A DNA stretch of 10,471 bases from Rhodospirillaceae bacterium (lineage in GTDB: Bacteria; Pseudomonadota; Alphaproteobacteria; MPNO01; UBA2964), in NCBI GenBank assembly GCA_002724505.1, contig PBOV01000018.1, positions 4,218 through 14,688 of the forward strand. The letters run 5' to 3'. The translations under genes were made by a program, and so were the position numbers. The notes under the pieces were generated by a model, which worked only from the letters and a program-made list of their open reading frames with translations, was not told where the DNA came from and made no database searches. Shown in pieces: positions 8,401-10,471 of this stretch (positions within the stretch are counted from its first letter, which is position 1; the number at the start of each line of letters is the position of its first letter).

Positions 8401-8428
8401 AATGATTACAAAATTTTAACTGCCACCT
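8357..8428. repeat. Four interleaved complementary segments (pseudoknot or switch geometry)
   Basis: Besides the ATCCACC/GGTGGAT pair, AGGTGGCA (8365-8372) in its loop is an exact 8-base complement of TGCCACCT (8421-8428). The two stems therefore cross each other. In a minus-strand transcript the order is 8428-8421, 8390-8384, 8372-8365, 8363-8357, with segments 1 and 3 pairing and 2 and 4 pairing. Because all share a CCACC or GGTGG core, segment 1 can also pair with 2, and 3 weakly with 4. This allows alternative folds ahead of ppx. Confidence 0.5.
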
Positions 8429-8683
8429 CAAATTTTAATACATATAAAGATCTAAAACAGGGGGTACCTTAGCGACAGAACTCGAGGGTCTTAAGCGGGC
8501 GGCTCTATTTCAGATTCAAGGTCTCCAGCCATTGACTTTGTGTATAAGACAAAAGACAAAAGTCACACCCCAGAATTCTTAGATAATTTTGTTAGAACAT
8601 TTTTATTCCCTTATCCAAGATGGGCCCAAGAAATACAGTAGACATAATATATTGAGCATCAAGTAACCAATTAAAAGATACCC

Positions 8684-8712
8684 TTGACGGGCTCTGTTCT
8701 GCTAAAAAGAAT
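8684..8712 (+). promoter_or_regulatory. Sigma70-type promoter candidate for the acyl-CoA synthetase gene
   Basis: TTGACG (8684-8689) is followed after 17 bases by AAGAAT (8707-8712). The -35 matches the consensus at five of six positions and the -10 at four of six. Transcription would begin near 8719, about 25 bases before the GTG start, with AAGGA (8736-8740) in between. Confidence 0.45.
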
Positions 8713-8744
8713 ATGTCGTCGTAACTATACTTTCCAAGGATCAA

Positions 8745-10313
8745 GTGGTGCACCAATTTACCCAACCCAAGCTGGATATTCCTTTTCAATCTATCCGTAA
8801 CGTGCTTGATAAATATCGCCAAGATCACCCCGACAAAATTGCCTTGTATGATCTCGAACAAAATCGTTCTATTACATGGGGAGCTTTGGCAGACACTGCG
8901 GAGCAAATTGCTCGCTATCTTCTATCAATCGGAATAAAAAAGGGTGACCGTATCGGACTTCTTTCTGATGAAAGTCTCGATAAAATGTTAATTTGGATGG
9001 GGATTTGGCGTTTAGGTGCTGTAGTCTGTCCCCTAAATGTTGAAATTAATTCCGCACATATCAAAGAACTGCTGCAATCTATCGGTCCCAAGCTAACTCT
9101 ATGGCATGAAGACTTAGACGATTCAGCAATGACGGATGGGATCAGTGACAAGACTATGCGGTTCGACAAATGGAACGGGGGCAGTTCATTGAATAACGAC
9201 CCCTTAGAATTTTTTAATGCAGTTGCAGCTGCTGATTCCGAGTGCACAGTGGAGAGTGAGAATGGACCGGATGACCTGTCCTGCATTTTCTGTACGTCTG
9301 GAACAACATCACGACCTAAGTGCGTCGTCTACAATCACATGGCGTATTGGCTGAACGGGTTAAATACTATCGATTTTCTTGGACTAACCGCCGATGACAA
9401 GACCCTAGAATATCGTTCATTCGGATGGAACTCAGCTCAAGTACTCAGCTTAATGCCTTGGATTGAGACGGGGCTTTCGATGTATATGGCACCTCGTTTT
9501 TCGCGGAGCCGTTTTTTTGAGTGGATCAAAGAACATGAGCTAACATTTGCCGCGGGCGTTCCCACTGTCGTAAACATGTTATTAAACGAACCAACCGGGG
9601 TAACAGGGGATGATATTCCTAGCTTAAGACTAATGACCTGCTCAACGGCCCCTTTGTCGCCAGAACAATGGAAACAGTTTGAGAAAATGTACGGAGTTAC
9701 CTTACTACAACTCTACGGGATGTCCGAAGCTGGCTGGATTTGTGGAAATCGACACTACAAGCGTCAAATGGGAACCGTTGGACCCCCCGCAAAACATCAG
9801 GAGTTTTTAATCTTAGGGTCAAACGAGGAAGCTTGCCCCCCCGGGATAGAAGGCGAAGTAACGATAGGCGGGCCGCAAACTTGCGTCGCAACCATTACTC
9901 CAGAAGGCAAGTGGGAAGATGAACGTAAGAACCGAATTCGCACCGGCGATTTAGCTGTTATAGATGAAGAAGGCTTTGTAACTGTAACTGGCCGAACAAA
10001 AGATTTAATCATTCGTGGTGGTGTCAATATCGCCCCATTAGAGATAGACAATGTTCTCATGCGGCATCCACAAATTCGTGAAGCGGCAGCGATTGGTATC
10101 CCAGATAAGATTTATGGAGAAGAAGTTGCCTGCTATGTCGTCCCAAAGTCCGACAAAAGCATCACAATTGAAGACATTTTGGCCCATTGCAATGCAGCGT
10201 TGCCTGAATTCAAGGCACCAAAAAGCATATATTTAATTGATAGCTTGCCCAAATCCGACCGTGGCAAAGTACTACGCGACGACCTCAAAATGCTTTGGGA
10301 AAAATCAAGTTAA
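8745..10313 (+). CDS. Class I adenylate-forming enzyme (AMP-dependent acyl-CoA synthetase/ligase)
   Basis: The 522-residue protein belongs to the ANL superfamily: it activates a carboxylic acid as acyl-AMP and transfers it, most likely to CoA. The core motifs are all present: the phosphate loop CTSGTTSRPK (183-192), QLYGMSEAG (322-330), the ribose-binding RTGDLAVIDEEGF (399-411), the hinge GRTKDLIIRGGVNI (416-429), and the C-terminal catalytic Lys508 in PKSDRGKVLR. The usual Gly after SGTT is Ser187-Ser189 region sequence (TTSRPK instead of TTGxPK), a mild departure. There is no signal peptide or carrier domain, so it is a free-standing cytosolic ligase. The acid substrate cannot be read from the sequence. 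Two GTG codons stand in tandem at 8745 and 8748; AAGGA (8736-8740) is four bases from the first and seven from the second, so 8748 may be the real start. No partner gene lies nearby. Confidence 0.9.
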   Translation: MVHQFTQPKLDIPFQSIRNVLDKYRQDHPDKIALYDLEQNRSITWGALADTAEQIARYLLSIGIKKGDRIGLLSDESLDKMLIWMGIWRLGAVVCPLNVEINSAHIKELLQSIGPKLTLWHEDLDDSAMTDGISDKTMRFDKWNGGSSLNNDPLEFFNAVAAADSECTVESENGPDDLSCIFCTSGTTSRPKCVVYNHMAYWLNGLNTIDFLGLTADDKTLEYRSFGWNSAQVLSLMPWIETGLSMYMAPRFSRSRFFEWIKEHELTFAAGVPTVVNMLLNEPTGVTGDDIPSLRLMTCSTAPLSPEQWKQFEKMYGVTLLQLYGMSEAGWICGNRHYKRQMGTVGPPAKHQEFLILGSNEEACPPGIEGEVTIGGPQTCVATITPEGKWEDERKNRIRTGDLAVIDEEGFVTVTGRTKDLIIRGGVNIAPLEIDNVLMRHPQIREAAAIGIPDKIYGEEVACYVVPKSDKSITIEDILAHCNAALPEFKAPKSIYLIDSLPKSDRGKVLRDDLKMLWEKSS

Positions 10314-10356
10314 GGCAATTAAAGTATAGTTCAAGTATACCTAAAAAATTTAACAG

Positions 10357-10471
10357 TTAATTCAATTTTGGAATAAAGAAAATCTGTCCTGGATAAATCA
10401 AGTCCGGATCTCGTATTTGATCCCGATTTGCTTTATAAATTATAGTATAACGCATCCCCTGACCATAGGCT
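10357..10471 (-). CDS. LysM-domain protein, C-terminal fragment running off the window edge
   Basis: Only the last 37 codons lie in the window; the gene continues beyond 10471. The translation contains [19 protein letters not shown] and then YPGQIFFIP, the second half of a LysM domain: the helix with its N+DQI, the DPDLIYPGQ turn, and the closing strand. It ends four residues later. A LysM domain at the extreme C-terminus is typical of alphaproteobacterial cell-envelope proteins, where it binds the glycan chains of peptidoglycan. The N-terminal part, signal peptide and any partner domain are not visible. The gene converges on the acyl-CoA synthetase gene with 43 bases between the stops. I saw no strong terminator in that gap. 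Confidence 0.85.
   Translation of the reverse strand, partial: AYGQGMRYTIIYKANRDQIRDPDLIYPGQIFFIPKLN

Larger units (their letters stand above)
8288..8744. other. Divergent intergenic region between ppx and the acyl-CoA synthetase gene
   Basis: These 457 bases carry no convincing protein gene, tRNA or recognised RNA family. What is visible is a hairpin next to the ppx start, a set of interleaved complementary segments with a T run, and a promoter candidate for the synthetase, all listed separately. In addition, TGACTTT (8533-8539) and AAAGTCA (8559-8565) form a 7-bp stem. Its loop overlaps two tandem AGACAAA units (8547-8560). I found no persuasive promoter for ppx on the minus strand. Confidence 0.6.

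Noticed and set aside
8458..8573. Possible structured RNA such as 6S, closed by GGGG and CCCC
   Set aside because: The terminal helix is interrupted by mismatches after four G-C pairs, and I could not draw the central bubble or a convincing long hairpin.
8592..8906. Minus-strand open frame of 104 codons across the synthetase start
   Set aside because: It overlaps the well-supported acyl-CoA synthetase N-terminus in antisense, shows no recognisable domain, and has low-complexity hydrophobic content typical of a shadow frame.
10324..10340. GTATA/TATAC inverted repeat between the synthetase and LysM genes as a terminator
   Set aside because: The stem has only five pairs, four of them A-T, and is followed by A-rich sequence, so it is unlikely to terminate transcription.

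Overview
The window reads as chromosomal DNA from an alphaproteobacterium of moderate GC. Sample blocks in guaA and fni, counted by hand, come to about 50%. The strongest lineage clues are the small DUF2794 protein, the gene order ppx/gppA - rlmE - guaB - guaA, and the sequence style of the Ppx and LysM proteins. I cannot resolve the order or genus. An uncultured marine group would fit but is a guess.

Layout from left to right. A DUF2794 gene (+) converges on a NUDT19-like Nudix hydrolase (-), which follows a type 2 isopentenyl-diphosphate isomerase gene, fni (-). A 392-base, very AT-rich gap comes next, then an AT-rich gene for a probable SRA-like/HNH modification-dependent endonuclease (-). 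This sits directly behind the guaA stop. Then comes a minus-strand housekeeping block read as ppx/gppA, rlmE, guaB, guaA, with a good promoter candidate just ahead of guaB. A 457-base divergent gap with unusual RNA-structure potential separates ppx from a class I adenylate-forming acyl-CoA synthetase (+). The right edge holds the last 37 codons of a LysM-domain protein (-), convergent with the synthetase.

How the genes fit together. guaB and guaA are the two consecutive steps from IMP to GMP. Ppx/GppA proteins act on polyphosphate or pppGpp, so they touch guanine nucleotide and stress metabolism, and RlmE matures the large ribosomal subunit. Fni supplies isoprenoid precursors. The endonuclease gene is the outlier: its base composition differs, its function is defensive, and it stands alone directly behind guaA, whose 3' end is a known integration target for genomic islands.

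The most interesting items are this nuclease gene and the four interleaved complementary segments with a plus-strand terminator-like hairpin in the ppx leader. The remaining genes are ordinary core genes.
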